From contig NZ_WYCT01000024.1 of the NCBI RefSeq assembly GCF_011008945.1, forward strand, positions 1 through 40,245: DNA of 40,245 nt. Direction: 5' to 3'. The notes under the pieces are model-generated. The model made no database searches and had not been told where the DNA came from. It saw only the letters and a program-made list of their open reading frames with translations. This stretch comes from Streptomyces harenosi. Its GTDB lineage: Bacteria > Actinomycetota > Actinomycetes > Streptomycetales > Streptomycetaceae. Shown here piece after piece: positions 18,060 to 26,788 of the stretch (position 1 is its first letter; every line of letters starts with the position of its first letter). The translations under genes were made by a program, and so were the position numbers.

Positions 18060-18271
18060 AGCCGCCCGTCGGGTCGTACGTGGTTGACACCCGTACGGGG
18101 CGACTTGGGATCGTGATGGGGCACGAAGGGCCGTACGTGCAGTTGCGGCCGTACGGCGGCGGCCGGGAGTGGGACGCCGAGCCGAGTGCCGTGCGCCACG
18201 CCACCCAGGCGGAGCGGATCAGCGTGGCGACGGCGTACGCGAACGCGCGCAGCCGGGGCGAGGTCCCTTGA
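18056..18271 (+). CDS. Small hypothetical protein, second of the coupled pair
   Basis: A 71-residue protein starting with GTG 18056, which overlaps the stop of the preceding gene. The sequence KPPVGSYVVDTRTGRLGIVMGHEGPYVQLRPYGGGREWD reads as a small beta-rich barrel-like domain, common in short Streptomyces proteins found near HTH/DUF397 loci. The C-terminal part is helical. No catalytic motif is visible and no function is assigned. A strong hairpin follows at 18282-18322. The pair diverges from the Scr1-type regulator across 92 bp, so that regulator is the obvious candidate to control it. Confidence 0.6.
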   Translation: MKPPVGSYVVDTRTGRLGIVMGHEGPYVQLRPYGGGREWDAEPSAVRHATQAERISVATAYANARSRGEVP

Positions 18272-18281
18272 AGGGGCGCCG

Positions 18282-18322
18282 CCGGAACCGGGACGGCCGG
18301 TGTGCCCCGTCCCGGGTTCCGG
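18282..18322 (+). terminator. Terminator hairpin after the small gene pair
   Basis: CCGGAACCGGGACGG (18282-18296) pairs with CCGTCCCGGGTTCCGG (18307-18322) with one bulged C. A second hairpin, GCGCCCCCG/CGGGGGCGC, follows at 18359-18381. The rest of the gap before recO is GC-rich with no gene. Confidence 0.65.
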
Positions 18323-18469
18323 CCCGCGGCCGGCCCGGTGCGCTGACCGCGCCCCACGGCGCCCCCGTTCCCCGGGGGCGCACCTCAGGGGCGCGGGGCC
18401 CGGCACCGGGGCGCCGCCCTGGCAGGGCGGGCCCGGGGACGCCGCGCGTGGACGCCCGGCGCGGGAAGG

Positions 18470-18475
18470 CAGAAT
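18470..18475 (+). promoter_or_regulatory. -10 box of recO with a leaderless-type start
   Basis: CAGAAT ends 6 nt before the recO ATG. GTGGAC (18448-18453) is a possible -35 at 16 bp. No Shine-Dalgarno precedes the ATG. Confidence 0.4.
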
Positions 18476-18481
18476 GGCTGC

Positions 18482-19228
18482 ATGAGTCTGTTCCGCGACG
18501 ACGGCATCGTGCTGCGCACCCAGAAGCTGGGTGAGGCGGACCGGATCATCACCCTGCTCACCCGCGGTCACGGCCGGGTACGGGCCGTGGCCCGGGGCGT
18601 GCGGCGCACCAAGTCCAAGTTCGGCGCCCGCCTGGAACCCTTCTCCCACGTCGACGTGCAGTTCTTCGCGCGGGGGAGCGAGCTGGTGGGGCGCGGGCTG
18701 CCGCTGTGCACGCAGAGCGAGACCATCGCGCCGTACGGTGGCGCCATCGTGACGGACTACGCCCGTTACACCGCCGGGACGGCCATGCTGGAGACCGCCG
18801 AGCGGTTCACCGATCACGAGGGCGAACCGGCGGTCCAGCAGTACCTGCTGCTCGTCGGCGCGCTGCGCACCCTCGCCCGCGGCGAGCACGCCCCGCATCT
18901 GGTCCTCGACGCGTTCCTGCTGCGCTCCCTCGCCGTCAACGGTTACGCGCCGAGTTTCGGCGACTGCGCCAAGTGCGGGATGCCGGGCCCCAACCGGTTC
19001 TTCTCGGTCGCCTCCGGCGGCTCGGTCTGCGCCGACTGCCGGGTGCCGGGCAGCGTCGTACCCTCGCCGCAGGCCCTGGAACTCCTCGGCGCGCTGCTTA
19101 CGGGAGACTGGGAGACCGCGGACGCGTGCGAGCCGCGGTACGTCCGGGAGGGCAGCGGACTGGTGTCCGCGTACCTGCACTGGCACCTGGAGCGCGGACT
19201 GCGCTCGCTTCGCTACGTCGAGAAGTAA
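18482..19228 (+). CDS. recO: DNA repair protein RecO
   Basis: A 248-residue RecO, which anneals single strands and helps load RecA in the RecF pathway. The N-terminal OB fold is LFRDDGIVLRTQKLGEADRI with GRVRAVARGVRRTKSKFGARLEPF. The central zinc site has C162 and C165 (CAKC) and C183 and C186 (CADC), as in RecOs that keep the zinc finger. The C-terminus is helical (VSAYLHWHLERGLRSLRYV). It lies 27 bp upstream of uppS, as usual in actinobacteria, and the two are probably co-transcribed. Confidence 0.95.
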   Translation: MSLFRDDGIVLRTQKLGEADRIITLLTRGHGRVRAVARGVRRTKSKFGARLEPFSHVDVQFFARGSELVGRGLPLCTQSETIAPYGGAIVTDYARYTAGTAMLETAERFTDHEGEPAVQQYLLLVGALRTLARGEHAPHLVLDAFLLRSLAVNGYAPSFGDCAKCGMPGPNRFFSVASGGSVCADCRVPGSVVPSPQALELLGALLTGDWETADACEPRYVREGSGLVSAYLHWHLERGLRSLRYVEK

Positions 19229-19255
19229 GCCGAGCAAGAGGGAGACGAGAGACAC

Positions 19256-20092
19256 ATGGCCGTACGCGGATTCCTGGGGCGCGAGCGCCGGGAGTACCAG
19301 GCTCCGGAACCGCACCCGTCCGGCGCGCGGCCCCCGAGGCTCCCCGGTGAGCTGGTCCCGAACCATGTGGCGATCGTCATGGACGGCAACGGGCGCTGGG
19401 CGAAGGAGCGCGGGCTGCCGCGCACCGAGGGGCACAAGGTGGGCGCCGAGCGGGTGCTGGACGTGATCCAGGGCGGGATCGAGATCGGCGTGGGCGCCAT
19501 CTCCCTGTACGCCTTCTCCACCGAGAACTGGAAGCGCTCGCCGGACGAGGTCCGCTTCCTGATGAACTTCAACCGCGACTTCATCCGCCGGTCCCGCGAC
19601 CAGCTCGACGGGCTGGGCGTGCGGGTGCGCTGGGTGGGGCGGATGCCGAAGCTGTGGCGGTCGGTGGCCAAGGAGCTCCAGATCGCCCAGGAGCAGACCA
19701 AGGACAACGACCGGCTGACGCTGTACTTCTGCATGAACTACGGCGGCCGCGCGGAGATCGCGGACGCGGCGCAGGCGCTGGCCGAGGACGTGAAGGCCGG
19801 GCGGCTCGACCCGTCGAAGGTGACCGAGAAGACCTTCGCCAAGTACCTGTACTACCCGGACATGCCGGACGTGGACCTGTTCCTGCGGCCCAGCGGCGAG
19901 CAGCGCACCTCCAACTACCTGCTGTGGCAGAGCGCCTACGCGGAGATGGTCTTCCAGGACGTGCTGTGGCCGGACTTCGACCGCCGGGACCTGTGGCGGG
20001 CGTGCCTGGAGTTCGCCTCCCGCGACCGGCGGTTCGGCGGGGCCATACCCAACGAGGAGCTGCTGGCCATGGAGGGCCGCACCGCCGAGTGA
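19256..20092 (+). CDS. uppS: Isoprenyl transferase (undecaprenyl/decaprenyl diphosphate synthase family)
   Basis: A 278-residue cis-prenyltransferase that makes the long-chain polyprenyl diphosphate carrier for cell-wall synthesis. Motifs are [16 protein letters not shown] (catalytic D43), [20 protein letters not shown], and the C-terminal [24 protein letters not shown] with the conserved arginines that bind the isopentenyl diphosphate. The N-terminal 35 residues are a basic, Pro-rich extension seen in actinobacterial homologues. It is cytosolic or peripheral on the membrane. It follows recO closely and ends at a terminator hairpin. Confidence 0.95.
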   Translation: MAVRGFLGRERREYQAPEPHPSGARPPRLPGELVPNHVAIVMDGNGRWAKERGLPRTEGHKVGAERVLDVIQGGIEIGVGAISLYAFSTENWKRSPDEVRFLMNFNRDFIRRSRDQLDGLGVRVRWVGRMPKLWRSVAKELQIAQEQTKDNDRLTLYFCMNYGGRAEIADAAQALAEDVKAGRLDPSKVTEKTFAKYLYYPDMPDVDLFLRPSGEQRTSNYLLWQSAYAEMVFQDVLWPDFDRRDLWRACLEFASRDRRFGGAIPNEELLAMEGRTAE

Positions 20093-20097
20093 CCGGG

Positions 20098-20127
20098 GCG
20101 CCCCCGCGGGCGGAGCGGCGGGGGCGC
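20098..20127 (+). terminator. uppS terminator
   Basis: A perfect 10-bp stem, GCGCCCCCGC / GCGGGGGCGC with a 10-nt loop, starts 5 nt after the stop codon. The remaining 145 bases before the next gene hold only its promoter. Confidence 0.7.
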
Positions 20128-20272
20128 GGGGCGGTGCCCACAGGTGCGGGCGGTGCCCGTGGGAGCCGTGGCGCGGGCGCAAGCGGCCGTAGCGATTCCG
20201 TGGTCAGGTTGTCGGTGACCCGTTGCCCCGCGGGCCTGCCCACCCGCCGGGCGGTGTCCTCATACTGGCGCG

Positions 20273-21589
20273 GTGGACAACGTGAAGTTCCTGCCCGGGC
20301 CCGCGATACCCGCCTCGGGCGCCGCCGTCTGGCCGCTGCCGGAGGCCGAGCGGTGGCGGGCGGCACGCCTCCCGGCCGTCTTCGCGCCGGTGCCCGCCGG
20401 CTGGCTGCTGCTGCCGCTGGTGCTGGCCGCGTCCGTGCTGCTGGCCTGGACGCAGCCGGCGCAGGCCCCCGCCGGCACCGTGTGGGAGGGCTACGCCGCC
20501 ACGGTGCTGCTGTTCTGCCTGCCGTGGTGGTACCGCTTCCTGCCCGGCGCGGCGGCGGTCGCCGCGCCGCTGATCTGCGTCCAGGCGGTGGCCGACCTGG
20601 CCGCCCTCGGGGCCGGTGACACGCCGGGCCGGGTGGGCGACGGGCTGGTCATCGGCGCGTCCGTCTTCGTCTTCGCGGGCGCGGTCCTCCGGCTGCGGTG
20701 CCGCCGCGCACAGCGGGAGATCGCCCTGGCGGTCGCGGGGCAGGCCCGTGCGGAGCTGCCGTCCCGGCTCCCGGCCGCCCACCGCCGCCGCGGTCTGCGC
20801 CGCGTCCTCACCGGCTCCGTGCTCTGCCTGGGCGCCGCCGCCCTCCTGGCCTGGGGCCTGGCCGCCGACCTCGCGGCCCACGACGGGCCGCGCCCCTACG
20901 ACGCGTTCGGGCAGCAGTTCTTCGCGCTGGCGCTGCTCGTCCCGGGCAGCACCCTGCTGGGGCGGGGCGTCACCGCCCGCCGCGCCGCCCGGCGCCTGCA
21001 CCGGGGGCCGCAGCCGGTGCTGCGGATCGGGCTGCGGGACAGCGGCCCGGTCTCCAGCGGTCGCCGCTGGCTGCTCCCGGACGCCCGCACCACGACCGCC
21101 CGCCCGCTGATCGCCTGCCGCCGCCGCTACGACGACGTCGTGCCCGGGGACAGGACGCTGCTGGGGGGCGCGGAGGAACGCCTGCGCGCCCAGCACCACG
21201 ACATCAACTCCTGGATGGAACCGTTCGAGGCCCTGCTCTACGGGGTGCCCGCCGAGGGGGCGGAAGTGGTGCTGGAATGGGCGGTGTTCGGCCCCACCGG
21301 GTCCACCCTGGTGACCGAGGTCACGGCGGTCGTGCTGTGGCAGCCCGCGAACGGCGGCTATCTGGGGAGCTGGGAGCCGGCCGGGACCTCCTACCGCCTG
21401 GCGGAACGCGCCGAGGAGGCCCGCCGCCGCAAGGAACGGCAGTCGTCCGCTTCGGCCCGCTCGTCGGGTTCCTCGGGTTCTTCGGGGTCGTCGGGTTCGG
21501 CGAGCGGCGCGGGCGGCTGCGGATCGGGCAGTAGCTGCGGATCGAGCTGCGGGGGAGGCGGCTGCGGCGGCTGCGGCGGCGGGGGCTGA
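20273..21589 (+). CDS. Multi-pass membrane protein with a Ser/Gly/Cys-rich tail
   Basis: A 438-residue protein I cannot assign to a named function. About five hydrophobic segments are visible: residues 41-62 (AGWLLLPLVLAASVLLAW), 70-88, 94-110, about 125-143 and 180-200, with another near 215-235. A soluble domain of about 170 residues follows, with AEERLRAQHHDINSWMEPFEALLYGV. The tail changes abruptly into a (SSG)n repeat and ends in a Gly/Cys run (GGCGSGSSCGSSCGGGGCGG) with six cysteines in the last 28 residues. Tails of this type occur on several Streptomyces membrane proteins. GTG 20273 is 6 nt after CATACT, a leaderless-type start. It is convergent with zur. Confidence 0.6.
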   Translation: MDNVKFLPGPAIPASGAAVWPLPEAERWRAARLPAVFAPVPAGWLLLPLVLAASVLLAWTQPAQAPAGTVWEGYAATVLLFCLPWWYRFLPGAAAVAAPLICVQAVADLAALGAGDTPGRVGDGLVIGASVFVFAGAVLRLRCRRAQREIALAVAGQARAELPSRLPAAHRRRGLRRVLTGSVLCLGAAALLAWGLAADLAAHDGPRPYDAFGQQFFALALLVPGSTLLGRGVTARRAARRLHRGPQPVLRIGLRDSGPVSSGRRWLLPDARTTTARPLIACRRRYDDVVPGDRTLLGGAEERLRAQHHDINSWMEPFEALLYGVPAEGAEVVLEWAVFGPTGSTLVTEVTAVVLWQPANGGYLGSWEPAGTSYRLAERAEEARRRKERQSSASARSSGSSGSSGSSGSASGAGGCGSGSSCGSSCGGGGCGGCGGGG

Positions 21590-21619
21590 CCCGCGGCGCC
21601 GGGGCTGACCCGCGGCGCC
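21582..21619. repeat. Exact 19-bp tandem duplication at the stop codon of the membrane-protein gene
   Basis: GGGGCTGACCCGCGGCGCC occurs twice back to back. The first copy contains the gene's TGA stop (21587-21589) and the second repeats it. The following 150 bases up to zur are made of degenerate GGCCGGG(G/A)CCG-like units with no gene on either strand. Confidence 0.85.
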
Positions 21620-21770
21620 GGGGCGGCGGGGGCTGCCGCGCCCGGTGCAGTGGCGGCCGGGTCCGTGCCCGGCGTGGCGCCGGGTCCGTGTCCGGGGTAA
21701 CGGCCGGGGCCGCGTCCCGTGCGACGGCCGGGACCGGGCCCGGTGCGGTCGCCGGGGTCGCGTCCCGCGC

Positions 21771-22190
21771 TCAGGCGTCGCCGGAGGCCGCGCACTCCGC
21801 GCAGGTGCCGAAGATCTCCACCGTGTGCGCCACGTTCACGTAGCCGTGCTCGGCGGCGATGGCCTCGGCCCACTTCTCCACGGCCGGGCCCTCGACCTCG
21901 ACCGCCTTGCCGCACGAGCGGCACACCAGATGGTGGTGGTGGTCGTCGCTGGCGCAACGGCGGTAGACGGACTCGCCGTCGGCGGTGCGCAGCACGTCGA
22001 CCTCGCCCGCGTCGGCGAGGGACTGGAGGGTGCGGTAGACCGTGGTGAGCCCGACCGAGTCGCCCTTGTGCTTGAGCATGTCGTGGAGCTCCTGCGCGCT
22101 GCGGAACTCGTCCACCTCGGCGAGCGCCGCCGCCACGGCGGCACGCTGCCGGGTGGCGCGGCCCTTCACGGGCGGTCCAGCGGTCGTCAC
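21771..22190 (-). CDS. zur: Zinc uptake regulator Zur (Fur family)
   Basis: A 139-residue Fur-family repressor. The winged helix is RATRQRAAVAAALAEV through GLTTVYRTLQSLADAGEVDVL. The metal sites include DDHHHHLVCRSCGKAVEVEG and the C-terminal CAEC, giving the two CxxC pairs of the structural zinc. The neighbours are zinc transporter genes, which identifies it as Zur rather than Fur. GTG 22190 was preferred to the upstream ATG 22226 because GGAGG lies 6 nt before it and the product has the usual length. It represses znuACB through a Zur box and can be transcribed from a local promoter overlapping the znuB stop. Confidence 0.93.
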   Translation of the reverse strand: MTTAGPPVKGRATRQRAAVAAALAEVDEFRSAQELHDMLKHKGDSVGLTTVYRTLQSLADAGEVDVLRTADGESVYRRCASDDHHHHLVCRSCGKAVEVEGPAVEKWAEAIAAEHGYVNVAHTVEIFGTCAECAASGDA

Positions 22191-22224
22191 CGGTTGCCTC
22201 CTCACGTCTGCTCCTTGCCGGGCC

Positions 22225-22254
22225 ATTGTGCCAGCCCGGTCCGGCAGCGGTCAG
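22225..22254 (-). promoter_or_regulatory. Internal promoter of zur
   Basis: On the minus strand, CTGACC (22254-22249) and CACAAT (22230-22225) are 18 bp apart. The -35 overlaps the znuB stop codon, allowing zur to be expressed apart from the transporter genes. Confidence 0.5.
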
Positions 22255-23153
22255 ACGCCGATGCCGTCGCCGGCCCCCCGACTGGCCGGAATCGCGCACT
22301 CCGCCGGATCGCCGGAGGGCTGCGCGGCGGCCGCCGCCCGCGCGCGTCGCCGGGCCAGCGGCGCCGCCAGCGCCGTCAGCACGATGAACGCGCCGATGGT
22401 CAGGAGCACGATCGTCGCGCCGGGCGGCACGTCCTGGTAGTACGAGGTGACGGTGCCGCCGAGGGTCACGGCCACGCCGACCGCGACGGCGATGGCGAAG
22501 GTCGCGGCGAAGCTGCGGCTGAGCTGCTGGGCCGCCGCCACCGGCACGACCATCAGGGCCGACACCAGCAGCAGGCCCACCACGCGCATGGCGACGGTGA
22601 CGGTGACCGCGGCCGTGACCGCCGTCAGCAGGTTCAGGGCGCGCACCGGCAGCCCGGTGACCCGCGCGAACTCCTCGTCCTGGCTGACCGCGAAGAGCTG
22701 GCGGCGCAGGCCCACGGTGACCAGGACCACGAAGGCGGCCAGGGCGCCGATCGCCGTCACATCGGACTCGGAGACCGTCGACAGGGAGCCGAACAGGTAC
22801 GAGGTGAGGTTCGCGTTCGACCCGGTGGGGGCGAGGTTGATGAACATCACGCCCCCGGCCATGCCGCCGTAGAACAGCATGGCGAGGGCGATGTCGCCGC
22901 GCGTCCTGCCGTACCAGCGGATCAGCTCCATCAGGACCGCGCCCAGCACGGAGACCAGGGTCGCCATCCACACCGGGGACCAGGACAGCAGGAAGCCGAG
23001 GCCGACGCCGGTCATCGCCACGTGGCCGATGCCGTCGCCCATCAGGGCCTGGCGGCGCTGCACGAGGTAGATGCCGACGGCGGGGGCGGTGATGCCGACC
23101 AGGACGGCCGCGATGAGCGCCCGCTGCATGAAGGCGTAGTTCAGGATTTCCAT
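22251..23153 (-). CDS. znuB: Zinc ABC transporter permease ZnuB
   Basis: A 300-residue ABC-3 family permease with about nine hydrophobic helices. MQRALIAAVLVGITAPAVGIYLVQRRQALMGDGIGHVAM contains the conserved DGIGHVA segment that couples to the ATPase. VAMRVVGLLLVSALMVVPVAAAQQL and PPGATIVLLTIGAFIVLTAL are typical. The C-terminus is a short Ala/Arg-rich cytosolic tail. It is in the cell membrane and forms the channel for zinc delivered by ZnuA. It starts 11 bp after the znuC stop, so the operon order is znuA-znuC-znuB, with zur after. Confidence 0.94.
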   Translation of the reverse strand: MEILNYAFMQRALIAAVLVGITAPAVGIYLVQRRQALMGDGIGHVAMTGVGLGFLLSWSPVWMATLVSVLGAVLMELIRWYGRTRGDIALAMLFYGGMAGGVMFINLAPTGSNANLTSYLFGSLSTVSESDVTAIGALAAFVVLVTVGLRRQLFAVSQDEEFARVTGLPVRALNLLTAVTAAVTVTVAMRVVGLLLVSALMVVPVAAAQQLSRSFAATFAIAVAVGVAVTLGGTVTSYYQDVPPGATIVLLTIGAFIVLTALAAPLARRRARAAAAAQPSGDPAECAIPASRGAGDGIGV

Positions 23154-23164
23154 GGTGGGGCTTC

Positions 23165-23944
23165 TCAGCTCAGCAGTCCGGTGCGGACCGGTTCGGCGCC
23201 CGCCGGTGCGTGCGGGTGGACGTGGTCGTGGCCGGGCAGGGCGTGCTGGCCGACCGCCTTCGGGGGCGGGCCGTCGTGCAGCACGCAGCCGTCGCGCAGG
23301 ACGACCGCCCGGTCGATCAGCGGCTCCAGCGGGCCCAGCTCGTGCAGGACCAGCAGGACGGTGGCGCCCTGCGCCACCTGCTCGCGCAGCGTCGCCGCCA
23401 GCACCTCCTGGCTGGCCAGGTCGACGCCGGCCATCGGCTCGTCCATGATCAGCAGCTCGGGTCCGGCGACGAGCGCGCGGGCGATGAGCACGCGCTGGTG
23501 CTGGCCGCCGGAGAGGGCGTTGACCGAGTCCCTGGCCCGGTCGGCCATGCCGACCAGGTCCAGGGCGCGGTGGACGGCCTCGCGGTCGGCCCTGCGGAAG
23601 ACGCCGAAGCGGGAGCGGGACAGCCGCCCGGAGGAGACGACCTCCGCCACCGTCGCGGGGACGCCGCCCGCGGCCGTGGTGCGCTGCGGGACGTACCCCA
23701 CCCGTGCCCAGTCGCGGAACCGGCGCCGCTCCGTGCCGAACAGCTCGATCCGCCCGGCGCTGACGGGCACCTGGCCGATGACGCTGCGCACGGCGGTCGA
23801 CTTGCCCGAGCCGTTCGCGCCGAGCAGCGCGACGACCTCGCCGCGGCGCACGGTGAGGTCGATGCCGCGCAGCACCGGGCGCGAACCCAGCTCGGCGCGG
23901 ACGCCGCGCAGGGATATGACGGGCTCTGTGACGGGCTCGCTCAT
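23165..23944 (-). CDS. znuC: Zinc ABC transporter ATPase ZnuC
   Basis: A 259-residue ABC ATPase. Walker A is GANGSGKST, the Q-loop lies in VGYVPQRTT, the signature is LSGGQHQRV, Walker B is LLIMDEP, and the switch histidine is in VLHEL. The last 30 residues carry a His-rich segment (HALPGHDHVHPHAPAG) that may bind zinc. ATG 23944 has GGAGGG 6 nt upstream. It lies 20 bp after the znuA stop. It powers zinc import through ZnuB and should be repressed by Zur with the rest of the operon. Confidence 0.94.
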   Translation of the reverse strand: MSEPVTEPVISLRGVRAELGSRPVLRGIDLTVRRGEVVALLGANGSGKSTAVRSVIGQVPVSAGRIELFGTERRRFRDWARVGYVPQRTTAAGGVPATVAEVVSSGRLSRSRFGVFRRADREAVHRALDLVGMADRARDSVNALSGGQHQRVLIARALVAGPELLIMDEPMAGVDLASQEVLAATLREQVAQGATVLLVLHELGPLEPLIDRAVVLRDGCVLHDGPPPKAVGQHALPGHDHVHPHAPAGAEPVRTGLLS

Positions 23945-23964
23945 GCCGCCCTCCGATGGGTCGA

Positions 23965-24990
23965 TCACTTGGCTCCCAGGGCCTGCTGGAGGGCCTTGAG
24001 GTTGGCTTCCATGACCTGGAAGTAGTCGTCGCCGCGGGACTGGTCGGTGATGCCCTCGAGCGGGTCGAGGACGTCCGTCTTCAGCCGCGCGTCCTTGGCG
24101 AGGGTCTTCGCGGTCTTGTCGCTGACGAGGGTCTCGTAGAAGACGGTCGAGACGCCGTCGGCCTTCGCCATTGTCGCAAGGTCCTTCACGCGGGCGGCGC
24201 TGGGCTCGGACTCGGGGTCCAGGCCGCTGATGGCCTCCTCGGTCAGGCCGTAGCGCTCGGCGAGGTAGCCGAAGGCGGCGTGGGTGGTGATGAAGACCTT
24301 GGTGTCGGTGTTCCTCAGCCCGGTCTCGAACTTCGTGTTCAGCTCGCCGAGCCGCTTCACCAGGGCCTCGGTGTTCTTCTCGTAGTCGGCGGCGTGGTCC
24401 GGGTCGGCCTTCTCGAAGGCCTTGCCGACCCCCTCGGCGACCTCGGCGTACTTCATCGGGTCCAGCCAGATGTGGGGGTCCTTGCCGCCCTCGCCCTCGT
24501 GACTGTGGCCGTGCTCCCCGGCGTGCTCGCCGGAGTCCTCCCCGGCGTGTTCGTCGGCGTGCTCCCCGGCATGCTCGTCGGCGTGCTCGCCGACCTCGGT
24601 GCCGTGCTCCTCCAGCGAGGTGAGCGAGGCGGCGTCGATCTTCGTCTTGATCCCGGACTGGGTGATCGCCTCGTCGACGGAGGGCTGGAGGCCCTTGAGG
24701 TAGAGCGCCGCGTCGGACTCCTGGAGCTGCGCGGTCTGCTTGGCGCTGATCTCCAGGTCGTGCGGCTCCTGGCCGGGCTCGGTGAGACTGGTGACCTTCA
24801 CGTGGTCGCCGCCGATCTGCTCGGCGAGGAAGGCCATGGGGTAGAACGACGCGACGACGTCGAACTTGTCCGTGTTGCCCGCTGCCGCGGTGTCGGAGGA
24901 GCAGGCGGTCAGGGTGCCGAGGCCGAGCGCGGCGGCCGCCGCGAGCGCGATCCCCGGTATCCCGGATATGCGGTGTCGTCGTACGTTCAT
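23965..24990 (-). CDS. znuA: Zinc-binding lipoprotein ZnuA
   Basis: A 341-residue cluster A-I (ZnuA/TroA) solute-binding protein. A signal peptide ends in lipobox LTAC (C30), so it is lipid-anchored outside the membrane. Metal-ligand regions include SFYPMAFLAEQIGGD, EPGQEPHDLEIS, KDPHIWLDP and TTHAAFGYLAERYGL. The central loop is extremely His/Glu/Asp-rich (repeats of EHADEHAGEHA, then GEHGHSHEGEGG), as in zinc-specific members. ATG 24990 was chosen over upstream codons because it lies exactly 7 nt after the -10 box, giving a leaderless transcript, and it makes a normal signal peptide. First gene of the znuACB-zur operon. Confidence 0.94.
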   Translation of the reverse strand: MNVRRHRISGIPGIALAAAAALGLGTLTACSSDTAAAGNTDKFDVVASFYPMAFLAEQIGGDHVKVTSLTEPGQEPHDLEISAKQTAQLQESDAALYLKGLQPSVDEAITQSGIKTKIDAASLTSLEEHGTEVGEHADEHAGEHADEHAGEDSGEHAGEHGHSHEGEGGKDPHIWLDPMKYAEVAEGVGKAFEKADPDHAADYEKNTEALVKRLGELNTKFETGLRNTDTKVFITTHAAFGYLAERYGLTEEAISGLDPESEPSAARVKDLATMAKADGVSTVFYETLVSDKTAKTLAKDARLKTDVLDPLEGITDQSRGDDYFQVMEANLKALQQALGAK

Positions 24991-25027
24991 GACACTCATT
25001 TTCATCAAATATGGAAACGGTTGTCAA
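24990..25027 (-). promoter_or_regulatory. znuA promoter covered by a Zur box
   Basis: On the minus strand, TTGACA (25027-25022), 18 bp, GAAAAT (25003-24998), 7 nt, then ATG. TGAAAATGAGTGTCA (25004-24990) matches the 7-1-7 Zur-box pattern TGAAAATGATTTTCA at most positions and covers the -10 and the start codon. Zinc-loaded Zur bound here would block polymerase. Confidence 0.78.
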
Positions 25028-25096
25028 CAAACGTCCCGGAGGCCCCCCGGGCGGCCCGGAGGGGGCCCCGAGCTGCGCCCCTGACCCGGCACCGAT

Positions 25097-25127
25097 TTGA
25101 TTGAGGGGGAGTGCCCGCCGGTACCCT
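25097..25127 (+). promoter_or_regulatory. Candidate glyS promoter
   Basis: TACCCT (25122-25127) is a good -10. TTGATT (25097-25102) is a possible -35 at a long 19-bp spacing. The transcript would carry a leader of about 55 nt. Confidence 0.4.
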
Positions 25128-25140
25128 GAGGCATTCGCTC

Positions 25141-25157
25141 TGAAGCGTCTCGCTTCA
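25141..25157 (+). promoter_or_regulatory. Perfect small hairpin in the glyS 5' leader
   Basis: TGAAGCG-TCT-CGCTTCA, a 7-bp stem with a 3-nt loop, lies 29 nt before the glyS GTG. It is too small to be a T-box or glycine riboswitch. Confidence 0.5.
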
Positions 25158-25186
25158 ACGCCCGTCGTCGTAATGAAGAGAGCACC

Positions 25187-26569
<1,383 letters not shown>

Positions 26570-26576
26570 CCCCTCC

Positions 26577-26597
26577 GCCGGGGGCACGTCCCCCGGC
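26577..26597 (+). terminator. glyS terminator
   Basis: An 8-bp stem, GCCGGGGG / CCCCCGGC with loop CACGT, begins 7 nt after the stop codon. Confidence 0.65.
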
Positions 26598-26651
26598 CTC
26601 CCGCCCCGCTTCTCGAACGCCGGGTGGGCCGACCGAAGTTGGGCCGGCCCG

Positions 26652-26687
26652 CCCGGCATTCGGCGTCCGCCCGGCGTTCGGCGTCCA
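26652..26687. repeat. 18-bp tandem repeat downstream of glyS
   Basis: CCCGGCATTCGGCGTCCG is followed directly by CCCGGCGTTCGGCGTCCA (16 of 18 identical). It sits in a 219-bp gap with no gene between glyS and the SUKH-like gene. Confidence 0.7.
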
Positions 26688-26788
26688 CGCGGCCCGGCAT
26701 CAGGCCGGCCCGGGACGCCCGGCCTCCCGCCTGGAAGGCACGGCGTCCGGGCGGCACTCCGCCTCAATCGGCATCAGGTGGCCGTCAG

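Noticed and set aside
24479..24620. Repeats in the minus-strand znuA coding region as a separate repeat element
   Set aside because: They encode the His/Glu-rich zinc loop that is normal for ZnuA, so the periodicity is explained by protein function.
25103..25186. T-box or glycine riboswitch before glyS
   Set aside because: The leader is only about 55-80 nt, with one small hairpin and no T-box sequence or glycine-aptamer features.
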